This document shows, piece after piece, positions 1 through 10,589 of a DNA stretch of 64,000 nucleotides. The notes beneath the pieces are model-generated. The model saw only the letters and a program-made list of their open reading frames with translations, was not told the origin of the DNA and did not search any database. Made by a program: the position numbers and the translations under genes. The DNA comes from Chlorops oryzae (taxonomy: Eukaryota; Arthropoda; Insecta; Diptera; Chloropidae): positions 123,458,938-123,522,937 of the forward strand of contig CM035806.1 of NCBI GenBank assembly GCA_020466095.1, given 5' to 3'. Each line of letters opens with the position of its first letter. Within the stretch, counting starts at the first letter, position 1.

Positions 1-1227
1 TTAAAATAATGGTTTGTGAGTTTACCCAACAAACCAAAGTGTAAATGTTAGACAACAAATTATTTAAAAAAACCTTTTTGTATATAGCATAATATATAAG
101 TGATTAATAAAAACTTACAAAAATCCTTATAAAAAACGTTTTGTAACTCTAAAATCCACACATTTAAAAATCGCTTACGAATATCTCTAAAATAAATCTT
201 TTATAAACATTAAATATAAACTATTTACAATTGCTTATCAAACGCTTGCTTTGCTAGCATTAACAAGCTTTTCAAAACTTGTCTTGCTGCTATTAAAAAA
301 GCACTGCTATGTGAATCAAATTCTTAAGAATTTTTGACAAACCGCGAGTATTGCAGTCTTTTGCTCTTGCGCTTGTTTAGTTTATGTGGAAATTTCAAGT
401 GACAAGCATCGCGTGCGCATAAGAGGTCATAAAATTAAAAATTATAAAAATAATTAATGAATGATTTTAATGAATGCTTGTTAAACAAAAATTTAGGTTA
501 GGATGTTTAACTATAATAAGGTCCTTTTTACTTTTTACTTAAAATGTTTGTTTTATAAAAATTTAATAAATGTTTGCTAAAGAAAAATTTGTTTGTTTTT
601 TTTTGGAGAAAAGAATTTGTGCAAGCTTGGAAAACGTTTAATAGCTCACTTACAAAACCTTTTCTTGTAAATAGGAAGTGTTCGTTTTTACGAGTTATTT
701 TCCACCGTATATAAAGAACCTTTAGAAAGCATTACAAAACATTTAAAAATAAAGTTTTCAAAGGGAAAATATAAGCTTACCAAATGTCTTTTGCAAGCAC
801 TACAAAACTTTAAAATAAACGTTTTGTAAACAAAATGATAAGCTTATAAAAAGGGGTGCCGTTTCGTTGGTTTTTCGCTTATACTGATATGTTTTTAAAA
901 CGAACTTCAAAGGTTTTGGAAAGTTATTGTAAGCCTAGGCTTGAGTTGGCAAGTTTTAAAAAAGCTTATTTTTAGTGAAATAGTTTGGCACATGTAAGAG
1001 TGTAGGTACAAAGAGTATAGAACAACAAGAGATGTCATTTTATATATTTTGAAATTCACACGGACCAGCAGCGAGAGGAAGCTAACTCAAACCTTGTTCA
1101 AACACGCTTTTTTGTGTTCGATCCGGTCGAGCACACGAAAATCGCGTTTGACGCAACCTTTGGTTCGTTTTGGCCATATAGTAAGTTTTGGCTTTGTCAA
1201 TGACGGGACTTGTAAATCGGTTTGCAT
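1..1227. other. AT-rich intergenic DNA without a recognisable gene
   Basis: No coding signal is visible. Short related words (AAAACGTTTT, AAGCTTA, ACAAAAC) recur irregularly between about 100 and 960, as in an old degenerate repeat. Short reading frames at 1049-1330 overlap each other on both strands and look like noise. I can assign nothing further. Confidence 0.6.
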
Positions 1228-1638
1228 TAGTGTCCGACCGAAGGTGGATTTTTAGCCGAAGCCGAAGCTGAACAATCGGCAGAGTTGAAGACTTCGGCCG
1301 AAGACCGAAGGCCGAAGCCGAATGCAAAACATTTTACAGTAAGGAAACAAAATCAGTCTTTATTCATTTGACAAGCACAAAAAAAAACCGCTCAAATTTT
1401 CTCTAAATTCTTTCGCTTTAGTCGCCCACAAAGTGAGAATTTACGGCAATAATTCACTAGTGTAAAAGGTCTCAATGAAGCAATTGAAAATCTATCGTGA
1501 CTTTTTTACTTCCATTAAAATGCAAAAATATTCGGCTAAAATATTCGGTATTTTCCAGCCGAAGCCGAAGCCGAAGATTAAGAATTGGCCGATTATGCCG
1601 ATTACCGAAGCCGAAGCCGAACCTTCGGTCGGACACTA
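1228..1638. mobile_element. hAT-like MITE with GCCGAA-rich ends
   Basis: The ends are inverted repeats starting TAGTGTCCGACCGAAGG, followed on both sides by GCCGAAGCC subrepeats. The flanks are GTTTGCAT (1220-1227) and GTATGCAT (1639-1646), an 8-bp target duplication with one mismatch, as expected for the hAT superfamily. No transposase is encoded. The TAGTG start and the CGAA-rich ends resemble the MITEs at 15,222 and 26,010, but the sequence is not the same. Confidence 0.7.
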
Positions 1639-1653
1639 GTATGCATGCATATA

Positions 1654-2946
1654 TTAGGTGTAGTAAAAAGAAATCCATTATTTTTCCAATAGATGGCGTT
1701 ATTTATCTGCATCTCGCGTTGTATAACCGATAACCGATCGTGTTCCGCTAGGGGGCATTAGAAAGATGACAGTTCCTACTAAAAAAGCTTTTTTGACACT
1801 TTTTTGATTGATTGATTCAGTTTTGTTTGAGAGCTTGTCAAAGATGGACATCAGCAAAGAGAAAATTCGCTACATTTTACAGTTTTTCTTCGATAAGGGA
1901 GAAAACGCAAGCCAGGCGGCTGAAAATGTGAATAGCGTTTATGGACCTGATACTGTAACAGCCAATCATGCGCAATTTTGGTTTCGTCGATTCCGTTCCG
2001 GTAACTTCGATGTCAAGGATGCACCACGCACTGGAAGGCCAATTGTCGAAAATGTCGATAAAATCATGGAAATTATCGAGTCCGACCGTCATGTTAGCAC
2101 TGTTTCGATTGCAAAAGAGCTAAAGATTGCACAAAAAACCGTTTGGAACCATTTGAATAAGGCTGGATACACAAAGAAGCTCGATGTATGGGTGTCACAC
2201 GAGTTAACGCAAAAAAACCTCATAGACCGAATTTCCATCTGCGAATCGCTGCTGAACCGCAACAAAATCGACCCATTTCTGAAGCGGTTGATGACTGGTG
2301 ATGAAAAGTGGGTCACTTACGACAACGTCAAGCGAAAACGGTCGAGGTCGAAACACGGTGAACCGGCGGAAACGGTGGCCAAGCCAGGATTGACGGCCAG
2401 GAAGGGTTTGCTGTGTGTTTGGTGGGATTGGCAGGGAATTATCTACTATGAGCTGCTCCCATACGGCAAAACTCTTAACTCGGAACTCTACTGTAAACAA
2501 TTGGACCGTCTGAAGGAAGCAATCGGCCATAAGCGGCCAGCTTTGGCCAATAGGAGAGGAATTGTGTTCCATCAGGACAACGCCAGGCCACACACATCGA
2601 TAGTGACTCGCCAGAAGCTCCGGGAGTTTGGTTGGGAGGTTCTTCTGCATCCACCTTATAGTCCGGACCTGGCACCAAGTGATTACCATCTGTTCCTGTC
2701 CATGGCGAACAATTTTGCTGGTGAAACAGTCGCTTCAAGAGAGGCTTCTGAAATTCGACTGTCTCAATTTTTTGCTAATAGGAACGAGGGCTTCTATGAG
2801 AGAGGCATAATGAAATTACCTTTAAAATGGCAACAAGTTATCGAACAAAACGGCGCATATTTGACCTAAATCGGGTTATTCTAACTATCTTAAATAAAGC
2901 CCTCAATTTAATGCAAAAATAATGGATTTCTTTTTACTATACCTAA
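1654..2946 (+). mobile_element. mariner transposon, structurally complete
   Basis: The 1,293-bp element has inverted termini beginning TTAGGTGTAGTAAAAAGAAA on the left and TTAGGTATAGTAAAAAGAAA (reverse complement) on the right. It is flanked by the TA target duplication at 1652-1653 and 2947-2948. Length, TA target and the D,D34D transposase all fit mariner. It landed 15 bp beyond the preceding MITE. The left and right termini differ at only a few sites, so the copy looks fairly young. An internal fragment of a close relative lies at 51,032-51,367. Confidence 0.95.
1844..2869 (+). CDS. mariner transposase, 341 aa
   Basis: Cut-and-paste DNA transposase acting in the nucleus on its own terminal repeats. 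The reading frame opens at 1808, but the ATG at 1844 gives 341 residues, close to the 345 usual for mariner, and begins MDISKEK. The N-terminal part contains paired helix-turn-helix DNA-binding regions (about residues 1-110). The catalytic triad is visible: Asp153 in TGDEKW, Asp245 in HQDNARPH and Asp280 in PYSPDLAPSD, that is D(91)D(34)D, which separates mariner (D34D) from Tc1 (D34E). The family signature WVTYDN is present. There is no internal stop or frameshift, so the product could be active. Residue similarity suggests the mellifera subfamily, but this is from recall only. Confidence 0.92.
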   Translation: MDISKEKIRYILQFFFDKGENASQAAENVNSVYGPDTVTANHAQFWFRRFRSGNFDVKDAPRTGRPIVENVDKIMEIIESDRHVSTVSIAKELKIAQKTVWNHLNKAGYTKKLDVWVSHELTQKNLIDRISICESLLNRNKIDPFLKRLMTGDEKWVTYDNVKRKRSRSKHGEPAETVAKPGLTARKGLLCVWWDWQGIIYYELLPYGKTLNSELYCKQLDRLKEAIGHKRPALANRRGIVFHQDNARPHTSIVTRQKLREFGWEVLLHPPYSPDLAPSDYHLFLSMANNFAGETVASREASEIRLSQFFANRNEGFYERGIMKLPLKWQQVIEQNGAYLT

Positions 2947-2948
2947 TA

Positions 2949-3159
2949 TTTGTAGGAGGTTGTGTGGATGTCTAGCGTTTTCAAAGCAGTAAAGTCAAGA
3001 AAATTTCTATTTTCTGATTCTCTTGTTCGGTTTCGTATATGCGTGATGAGTGTAGCAAACGAGCCGAAGTGCTTTATACGATGTCGTGCTTCTCTTCGAG
3101 TAGCGCACATTTTTTACATATTTTTATATGGGTAAAACGACAAATTTGTTTAGGTCTAT
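2949..3159. other. Short anonymous spacer
   Basis: Sequence between the mariner and the next MITE. I see no gene or repeat boundary in it. Confidence 0.4.
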
Positions 3160-3357
3160 CCCATGATACAAGAAAACAAGATAGCGCCACTTCAGCCCGA
3201 TAATGTCACAAATACAAAATGAGAGCTTCGTTGTTGTTGTTTTGCATGTTAAGCCCAACGTCACAACTATACTTTAGCATTGGAAACAACAACAATGCGA
3301 ATGCTTTAAAATAGCAGTACCCGAAGTGGCGCTATCTTGCTCTCTTTGTATCATGGG
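3160..3357. mobile_element. 198-bp MITE with 5-bp target duplication
   Basis: The inverted ends begin CCCATGATACAA and share about 34 bp, including AAGATAGCGCCACTTC. TCTAT occurs directly outside both ends (3155-3159 and 3358-3362). There is no coding capacity. The superfamily is unclear. Confidence 0.7.
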
Positions 3358-3722
3358 TCTATCCGAACTCTAAGCATAAAACGATATATCGGTCATGAGT
3401 TTTGTTCTTTAAAGAAAAAATTTTATGTTTTTATAATAAAATTTATATAGTTTAATTTTTCGAATATTTTAATAAAATTGAATGTATTTTTTGTCTAAAA
3501 ACCGTTTAGCGTCAAATATTTAATTACGTTCAATTTGGTTTTAATCGTCATGAAAATATACAATATATCTGAAAGGGTTTGAAATGAACTCACATGCGTC
3601 GGTTTGTTTTGAACAATAAACGCCCTCATTGCATCTCATACATCTCAGGATTCAAAAATGAACTGCAAGCTGTTATAGCCTTGTCCAGAGAGCTCTTGGA
3701 ATTGCCCTAGGTCACTTTCGTT

Positions 3723-4162
3723 ATGCCAGGCCGATTTATTCAGGATTGCATCGAAAACCTGTTTGCAGCTTTAAGGTCAAAGCTCGCAACAACTCCAACC
3801 CATCGGCCAGAGAAGTTCATTATTTAACAGCAAGATTGATGTCGATGAGAATAGTGCGACAGAACTATGTGAAAAACCAAAATTGCGCCGAAGAGGAATG
3901 TGAAGAAATTGATCTAGATTGGAATATAACGGACTTCAAAAGTAGAAAATCGCAAGAAGCGGCCTGCACTATGGAATATTTAACAGCGTCCACAATAGAT
4001 GAAAATTATGAAAGCCACATTCAAAACTTTGCAAAGAGTGCCGCTGAAAGATACTTCTCTGGGTATTTCTTAAGCACCAAAGCTTTTAGGAAATTGGAAT
4101 GTGATCAACGCGATGAATATTTAAAGAAAATTCAAAATATCCAGCTCAACATTTCAGGCTAA
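3723..4162 (+). pseudogene. P-element/THAP9-like transposase C-terminal remnant
   Basis: Two overlapping frames together read like the C-terminal domain of a P-element-type transposase. The frame starting at 3723 contains GRFIQDCIENLFAALRSK, which matches the Q-D-x-x-E-N-x-F motif of that family, and stops near 3824. The next frame (open from 3746, end 4162) continues with YLTARLMSMRI and later AAERYFSGYFLSTKAF, resembling the conserved Ile/Ser-Gly-Tyr region near the family's end. A single frameshift at about 3800-3824 separates them. The THAP DNA-binding domain and catalytic core are absent upstream. This is a broken fragment with no terminal repeats seen. A domesticated host gene is possible but the frameshift argues against it. 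Confidence 0.55.
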
Positions 4163-4988
4163 CAAACTACCTGGATGAAAATACCATGGTTATTTTATGT
4201 TAGCTTAGGGCTCCCTCATTCCAAAAAGGTCATTGATTTGATGGATTTAAGTAGTATTTCCGAGATATTGCCCAAAATGTGAAAAAAGTCAATTTTCTCT
4301 ACTTTGCCCCATATTTAGGGCCATAACTCAATTACCGTATAAGATAGCTAAGCGCGGAAAGTAAACTACTTGATCAATTGAGTTGAAAATCTTGAGAGTT
4401 GTTTTTTGAACTTCAAAAATTAGAGCTTAATTTTTTTCACATTTCGTACCATATCCTCCACATTTTAAATTCTAAATCAAAAAATTTGACTTCGGGACTT
4501 AGTATAAAGAAACACCTTTCAAACCATGCAAAAAGAATATTTTAAAAAAATATTTTCATGCCATAAAAGGTCAAAAAAGCTCCAAAAATCGAGGAAAAAT
4601 TTAAAAAATTCTCATTTTTTACAATTGGGGAGCTCGTACCGTAAATACTACAAGCGGTATCTTCATGAAAAAGGTGTCATTTGATAGGCCGTGATATTAG
4701 CTTTGATACGATATCAACCATGATAAGTTAACAAAGCTATAATATATAATATATATTTTCTCGTAAAAGCGAAACAACTGAAGACCTCACACAAAATTGA
4801 TAGTATGTAGCTCCAAAACTACACCTAGGAAAAAATTTTAAAAAAATATTTTTGATATTACCAATACCACCCTTATCTGTAATAATGAACGAAATCGCGG
4901 CACCAAAACCACTGTTGGCCTGTGTAATTATTATGTTAAGACTTTTTTCGAAAAAACTTATAAAAGTCAGGTCCCTGGTATCACATTT
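4163..4988. other. AT-rich DNA, no gene seen
   Basis: Low-complexity AT-rich sequence with no terminal repeats or coding frame that I trust. The minus-strand frame at 4737-5057 runs into the following dispersed repeat and is treated as noise. Confidence 0.45.
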
Positions 4989-5643
4989 AAAAACAAGTAA
5001 GGGTGTTATAGTCAGGCGAGCCTGAAAATAGAATACCCGACACAGACACATGTTCAAATAATTTTTAATATCAAGAGGTGTTTAAGGCCATTAGAGGCCC
5101 CATATACCGACTTTTTTTGAATTGCTTAATGAAAACCGCCCTTTTGCCACGCCCACTTTTCCAACTTTTTTGAATTCCAATCGGAGGCTTAAATATACGC
5201 TCAAATTCTAAGCTTCATTGAAATATTTCGAAAAAGTCCGATTTTGAGGCAGTTTTAGGATTTTTGTGACAGACCCTAGTACTGGAGGTACCCTTAATAA
5301 TGGACCTATCAAAGAAATTTTTAGAAAGGATGTTTATGGCTACAAAGGAAGATTAACTGCCAAATTTCGTTCAAGTCCTATTTAAATTTCGGGTGTAGGA
5401 AACCATTTTCAAAAACCGCCCTTCGGCCACGCCCAATTTTCCAATTTTTTTAAATTGAATAACTTGTATTCAAATATGTTCAACTATCAAATTTCATCAA
5501 AATATCTTGAAAAAATCCGGTTTTGGAGCAGTTTTTGTGATTTTCATAGCATACCCTAGTCCGATCGGGTCCATTCTCGATTATGTTCTTGCTCATGTGC
5601 CTGTGAGTACGCATACCAAATTTCATCAAGATACCTCATCCTT
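4989..5643 (+). repeat. INE-1/Helitron-like dispersed repeat, family A, 3'-truncated
   Basis: Begins AAAACAAGTAAGGGTGTTAT and carries the family landmarks: TACCCGACACAGACAC, GGCCCCATATACCGAC, a GCCACGCCCACTTTTCCA box repeated twice, and GACCCTAGTACTGGAGG. It stops before the 3' end present in the copy at 42,183-43,030. Related copies or pieces lie at 16,571, 56,460, 59,990 and 61,357. It is non-coding. The link to INE-1/Helitrons rests on overall style and on the 3' hairpin of the longer copy. Confidence 0.65.
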
Positions 5644-6150
5644 AGACTACTCCAACTATACGGCATTAAATTTAGTATCCGGCCTTAAATTTAGTACCCG
5701 GCCGGATACCGGATACCATCTATATCCGGCCGCCGGATACCTCACATTAAACATTTGCTACATTGTATTTGTACTTCGAATGCAGATTTGAATATGGAGC
5801 GATTGGAGGAAACCCGATGCAGTTCCGCTAACATTTTCACAGAAAAATTCCATTTTCACAGAAAATTTCCATTTTCACAGAAAATTTCCATTTGCACAGA
5901 AAATTTCCATTTTCACAGATTTTTATTTGCAGTTCGATGCACCCACTCGAAACAAGCACTACTTAAAAACGTGCTGTGTCAAAAAAGAATGTTGGAAATT
6001 TTTTCTACCAAACGGCAACGCCCACGATCATTGCTATGCCGTTCAATATGGCCTTAACACCAAAAAATATATAACATAAAAAATTAACTATCCGGCAGCC
6101 GGATATCCGGCATTCGGCCGGATACACTATCCGTTGCAACACTAGTTTTA
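5644..6150. mobile_element. CCGGATA-rich non-autonomous element, boundaries unclear
   Basis: Both margins are rich in CCGGATACCGGATA-type subrepeats (5670-5745 and 6092-6130) in opposite orientation, and the right margin ends TCCGTTGCAACACTA, a hAT-like terminus. A matching left tip is not visible, so the extent is approximate. The interior holds the 19-bp tandem array described separately. Confidence 0.5.
5832..5919. repeat. Minisatellite, 19-bp unit, four copies plus a partial
   Basis: The unit CATTTTCACAGAAAATTTC is repeated head to tail four times with one or two substitutions, followed by a diverged fifth unit. It sits inside the CCGGATA-rich element. Confidence 0.85.
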
Positions 6151-6213
6151 GTTCCCTAATGCGTCATTTTAGCATAACAGTTTTTCCGGAAAAATTACTT
6201 GGTATATCTCAGA

Positions 6214-7445
6214 CAGGCGCGCAGCCAGGGGGGAGGGGGTTTTGGGGGTTCAAACCCCCCCCAAATTAAGGAAAAAATACACGACACAGCTTACATTTCT
6301 ACATCGCCGTCCTACAAACTCTTTTATTAAGTTTTATGATGCAATAATTTTAGTTCTTGACCGAATTTCCTCTTGGAATGATCAAAATGTGTCAAGTCAG
6401 TCTAATTTATTAAAATGTGCCTTACAAAAAGGCGAATTTCTTATATCTCTTCATTGTATAAATCAAGTTTTTAGTTACACATTTGTTCTATGTAAATATT
6501 TACAAGGTAGAAACATTGATCTCAAATATGCTGTTGTCCTAGCAGATATATGCTTAGAGAATATTCAAACCTTAAGAAGTAACGCTGAGGAAGAATTTCA
6601 GAAATTGTTTAAAAACGCTGAGAAGCAAGCTTTATCAAGCGGACTTATTTTGCAAAAACCTAGGCTCGCACATTCTCAGGACCACGAAGCACATTTTCAT
6701 ACTAAAAGTGTTGAATATTATTATCGTATTTCCCTTTATTTACCTTTTGTGGATGCATTTATTGTCAACTTAACCAATCGCTTTTCAAAACACAAGGATA
6801 TTCTTCTTGGTTTTCAAGTTTTATTTCCTCAAAGCGATACTGCAAAAGTTGATGATTTTTTAGACAAATTTAAAAAACTCTTTCAGTTTTATCAAGATGA
6901 TTTAGAGGGAAATTTTGATGATTCAAAAATGGAGCTCACTATTTGGTATAAATTAATTAATAATTTAGAAAAAAATGAAAGACCAAAAACAGTGTTTGAC
7001 GCTATAAAATTTTGTAAAAAAGATATTTTACCAACTATTTTTATTTTATTAACTATTTTGGCTACTCTTCCAATAACCACATGTGAAAATGAGAGTTCGT
7101 TTTCAACTCTCCGCCGACTCAAAACTTATCTTAGATCTACAATGACAGAACAGAGGTTAAATGCCTTAGCACTCCTCTACGTCCATCGAGATCTTACTCC
7201 CAGTGTAGAGGACATACTAAATAATCTTGCTGAAAGCAAGCGCAGACTTAACATTGCACTTTAAATTGAATAAGTTCCTTCGAAAATACTTTTTTTACTT
7301 TGTACACCTTATAAAAATGTAAAATATTTATGTAAATATATTTTAATTATATATTTTGTAAGCTTTTTACGAAAATAAAAACAAAAAATATTTAGAAAAA
7401 TTTTCTGCGAACCCCCCCCAAATTGAAATCCTGGCTGCGCGCCTG
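6214..7445 (+). mobile_element. hAT transposon, internally deleted, with perfect 8-bp target duplication
   Basis: Termini are CAGGCGCGCAGCCAGG on both ends as inverted repeats, each followed inward by a C or G run and CAAATT. ATCTCAGA is duplicated exactly at 6206-6213 and 7446-7453. The 1,232-bp element holds only the 3' part of a transposase gene, so the 5' coding region was lost after or before insertion. The clean duplication implies it moved as this short form or was deleted in place. Confidence 0.9.
6242..7264 (+). pseudogene. hAT transposase C-terminal half (ZMYM1/DUF4371-like)
   Basis: The 340-residue open frame matches the later part of ZMYM1-like hAT transposases. It includes a helical RNaseH-insertion-type region (about residues 25-190, with KANL-like spacing and a NAEEEFQKLF segment) and a classical hAT dimerisation domain near residues 275-325 (ENESSFSTLRRLKTYLRST, then LALLYVHRD). 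Full proteins of this class are about 600-800 residues with an N-terminal zinc finger and catalytic Asp region. These are missing, and the frame starts only 28 bp inside the left terminus. It therefore cannot be an active transposase alone. No stop interrupts what remains, so loss was by deletion. The apparent ATG is incidental. Confidence 0.85.
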
Positions 7446-7453
7446 ATCTCAGA

Positions 7454-7853
7454 GTACATTTTGATGTTACTTTGGAACCCCAAACTTCAACTCATACATA
7501 GATAAGGACCAAACAGTGCACAAAAGAACTTAAAAAAATTTTCAAATTGTATTTAAAAATATTTCTGTTGGAAATATCGATATACTTCCTGAAGAGAAGT
7601 TTGATGATATTTAAGGGAGAGAGAGAGTAAGTAGTAGAACGGTATATTGGTCTTCTTGCGACAAAAATATTGATGTCCCAAACCTTAAAATCCGACTGTA
7701 AACACCAGAGATATGAAGAAATATACCAATGCGCGACCTCTACGTTCGATCGAAAAAAATATTTTTTTTTTTGCAATTGTCTTGCAGAAATGCGTCATAT
7801 TCGCTGGTATACGGCGCACTTTTTTGTGAGGTACGGTCTAATGTATGTACATA
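7454..7853. other. AT-rich DNA, no gene seen
   Basis: Anonymous sequence between the hAT element and the next MITE. It contains a GAGA stretch near 7615 and short noise frames only. Confidence 0.4.
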
Positions 7854-9431
7854 TGGACCGTTTACTTTGAAAGTGGTGTAACTCCATTTTTCTATTTTCC
7901 AATTCTGAGCGGCTTTGAGGGAAAATTGGAGGCCGTGGGTTAATTTAGTTTTGGGATTCGTATTATGCTACCTATTCTAAGGACTTCGCAGTTTTGCTGG
8001 GTGGTGGCGGGTGCTGGGTAATGGACCAGCGTTGCCGTTTTGGATACAATTGTATCCAATTCGATACTTTTAAAATGAAATGATACAATTATACGTTGCC
8101 TCTCAAATGGATACATTTTTTTGAGACATCGATATTTCGATATATTAAAACATGACTGTCAGCATGAATTATACCCTAAACAGATTACACCATTAATGCA
8201 AATCAACGGCTTAATTTTGCATTATGTCGTGCATTTGACTTGAATTTGATTAAATAAATGCACAACTCAAAGCGTGAATTAGCTGATTTTTCTCTGGCAG
8301 CTCTAAGAAAAAGCTACCGAAAGTTATGGTATTTTTGTTATTTATTGGTAACATATGGCAAGTTTTCTGTCAGACACGGCTGCCACAGTTAATGTTTCGC
8401 GCTGTGGCTCTTTTTTATTTTATATGGCTCTGTTTTGGGTTTCTTTCGCCAAGAGAAAATTTACTCAACAACCAGCTCAAAGCTTGCGAACGTACCAAAT
8501 AATTAAAAGGTAAAATTGCAGCTTTAAGATTTGGCGGACCTTATTTACATCACAATATTTGGATTTTTATACATACAACAAATTTTGGCTTTTTTTAAAG
8601 TCAAATTGGCTCTTTTTTCAATTACCCTTATATTTTTTAAATGGCAACCGTGATTTCAGCAAACTGCAAGAAGGTAATGCGCATTTACTGTCTGGAGACC
8701 TGTTTTTGTGATTTGCATTAGCGGTTTTTAATTTCGTATTTCAGCTGTAATCTGTTTTGGGTATTAGTAGCGCAGCTACTAAAAACCTAGCTTTAGGTTT
8801 TTTTTTAAACAAGAACTGTTTTTTGAATTTTTTTCTTTAACTGTGGTACTGGGATTTATTTTGTACTTTTCTAAATACTAAGCAACTGTTCAAAATACTT
8901 TTAAGTGTTATATTTTTTTTAAACAAGAACTGTTTTTTATTTGTTTCTATAAGTGAAGAACTGAGATTTTATTTTTACTTTTCTAAATACTAATTTCCAA
9001 TTTCCACACAAACTTTTCTTTCCAAATTCTTAAGCTATTTGATAAGACAGGTGAGACGAAGGGAAATTTCTTCTATTTCCCTTGCCCTTCTCGCCTACTC
9101 AATCGGTTATTTGGAAAGAAAAATTTATGTTTGGAAATTGGGCAAGTATTAAAAAATAAAAATTTTTACAATTTGTAAAACTGAAAAACAGACATTTTGT
9201 TCAATGAGTAAACAAAATAAACCTACCAAATAACTAGTAAGTATGATTTTACACATATCGATAAATATTATAATCGATAATTACGCTAAAAACAATTTGA
9301 TACATTTTGGATACGCTTTGAAACTTATTTGGATACGAACAAAATAAAGTGAGTGACAGCGCTGTAATGGACATGAACCACTTAATAAAACATAAAAATG
9401 GAGTTACACCACTTTCAAAGTAAACGGTCCA
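7854..9431. mobile_element. Outer MITE with 38-bp inverted ends, interrupted by a second element
   Basis: TGGACCGTTTACTTTGAAAG at 7854 is repeated in reverse at the right end, and the arms match for about 38 bp through AACTCCATTTTT. TA lies outside both ends (7852-7853, 9432-9433), suggesting a Tc1/mariner-type target. Most of the span is a later insertion (8027-9364), so the original element was only about 230 bp. Confidence 0.7.
8027..9364. mobile_element. hAT-like non-autonomous element, 1,338 bp, nested
   Basis: The left end is CAGCGTTGCCGTTTTGGATA. The right end reads CAGCGCTGTCACTC on the reverse strand, an imperfect inverted repeat. TAATGGAC is duplicated exactly at 8019-8026 and 9365-9372. 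No transposase frame is present. Its GATACAATTGTATCC and AGTTCTTCACTTATAG regions recur, in opposite orientation, near 48,140-48,416 and 53,320-53,594. Confidence 0.85.
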
Positions 9432-9435
9432 TATA

Positions 9436-9667
9436 CAGTCTGTCAAGAAATTGTTTTTACATGTCAAAAAAGTTATATGTTCTATTTTTGTTGAGTCAAA
9501 ATGTTAATATCGTTAGATGTTTGCTTAATTTATTTTATTGATTTCACATAACTACATATTTTTCTAAAGAATCGTAAAAAAATGTGCACATTCAAAGCAA
9601 AAAAAGGAGAAAAAAAAATAGAACATATAACTTTTTTGACATGTAAAAACAATTTCTTGACAGACTG
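9436..9667. mobile_element. Tc1-like MITE, 232 bp, long inverted ends
   Basis: The ends start CAGTCTGTCAAGAAATTG and the two arms match almost perfectly for about 50 bp. TA flanks both ends (9434-9435, 9668-9669). CAGT-type termini with a TA target are typical of Tc1/mariner-derived MITEs. It abuts the outer MITE, having used the TA next to its right end. Confidence 0.88.
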
Positions 9668-9669
9668 TA

Positions 9670-10429
9670 AGTACTTATTAGGGGACCGCGGAGTTTAAGG
9701 TAGAATATTTTTTTGGTTGGATTTGTTCGGCTATAGCCAAGAGCGTAATGTACGCTATTAAGGAAGGTTTTTGTGGTTATTTTTTTGAAAATGTTAGGTT
9801 TTCATGGCTATCTTTTTTCTGCTAACGTCACAGCTGTACAGCCTTTGAAATAGTAAATACGTTTATATGGCAGCTAATCGCAATTATAAACTGATCGCGA
9901 GTAATGAAGTCGCCGTTTATAAGAAAATCCAGAAACAAGAAATTTATTTTTTTCGTGCTACCAGACTGAAAATAAATCGAAGTGGTAGCACACATATGAT
10001 ATTAAATTTAGTTTTTCCATTACGAAGTAGTAAAATTTCCGACTCTTATATATTTATTCTCCTTTCAATTAATTAATTAATTAATACAAAAAACGAAGAA
10101 TATTCTAATGAATGCTGTTCTTTTCCTATGATTGAAATAAACGGCGCTGCCAGATCATCAAAAACAGCTAAATCTGTGAAAAAGTGGCATCATCTGGCCT
10201 CTGAATTCATATGTACGTGTTCAATATGTTTGCGCCGAAACGTAACTGAATTCAATATCATTAATTATTTTTTGCTTGTTTTCGACGTGTGCAGATTTGG
10301 AAGAAAAATTTAGATTTTCCAAAAAGTTTTCCCTACATTTTCCATCAAAAATCGAGCCTCAATTTTGTTAGTTTTTTCAATTTTTAAATAGGTGTGCAAT
10401 ATTTTAGTTTTTAGAAAGTTTGGAATATT
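9670..10429. other. Anonymous AT-rich DNA
   Basis: No gene or element boundary recognised. TTAA-type short repeats occur at 10,070-10,082. The short plus-strand frames at 9867 and 10,128 lack coding character. Confidence 0.4.
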
Positions 10430-10503
10430 ATGCTATGTTCTCACTAGGCCGGGTTAGGGTTATCGGCGAAACCCAGGGTTTCAAATGTCAAAACGCATAT
10501 AAA
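10430..10503. repeat. 74-bp repeat shared with 27,087-27,160
   Basis: From ATGCTATGTTCTCACTAGGC to AACGCATATAAA the two loci are essentially identical, in the same orientation. The surrounding sequence is rich in GGGTTA/TAACCC words on both strands (10,500-10,630), as in the subterminal part of an inverted-repeat element whose ends I cannot fix. Confidence 0.65.
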
Positions 10504-10589
10504 AAAAATCATCTAACCCGAAAATAAACCCCGGGTTAACATTTAACTCTGAGGTTAGCGCAGAGTTGCATTTGAAAATTTCAGTTACA

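Noticed and set aside
2204..2689. 161-codon minus-strand frame inside the mariner
   Set aside because: It is the antisense shadow of the transposase. The sense strand has the catalytic motifs.
5832..5919. CRISPR-like array
   Set aside because: The repeats are contiguous with no spacers, lie in a eukaryotic transposon, and have no associated genes.
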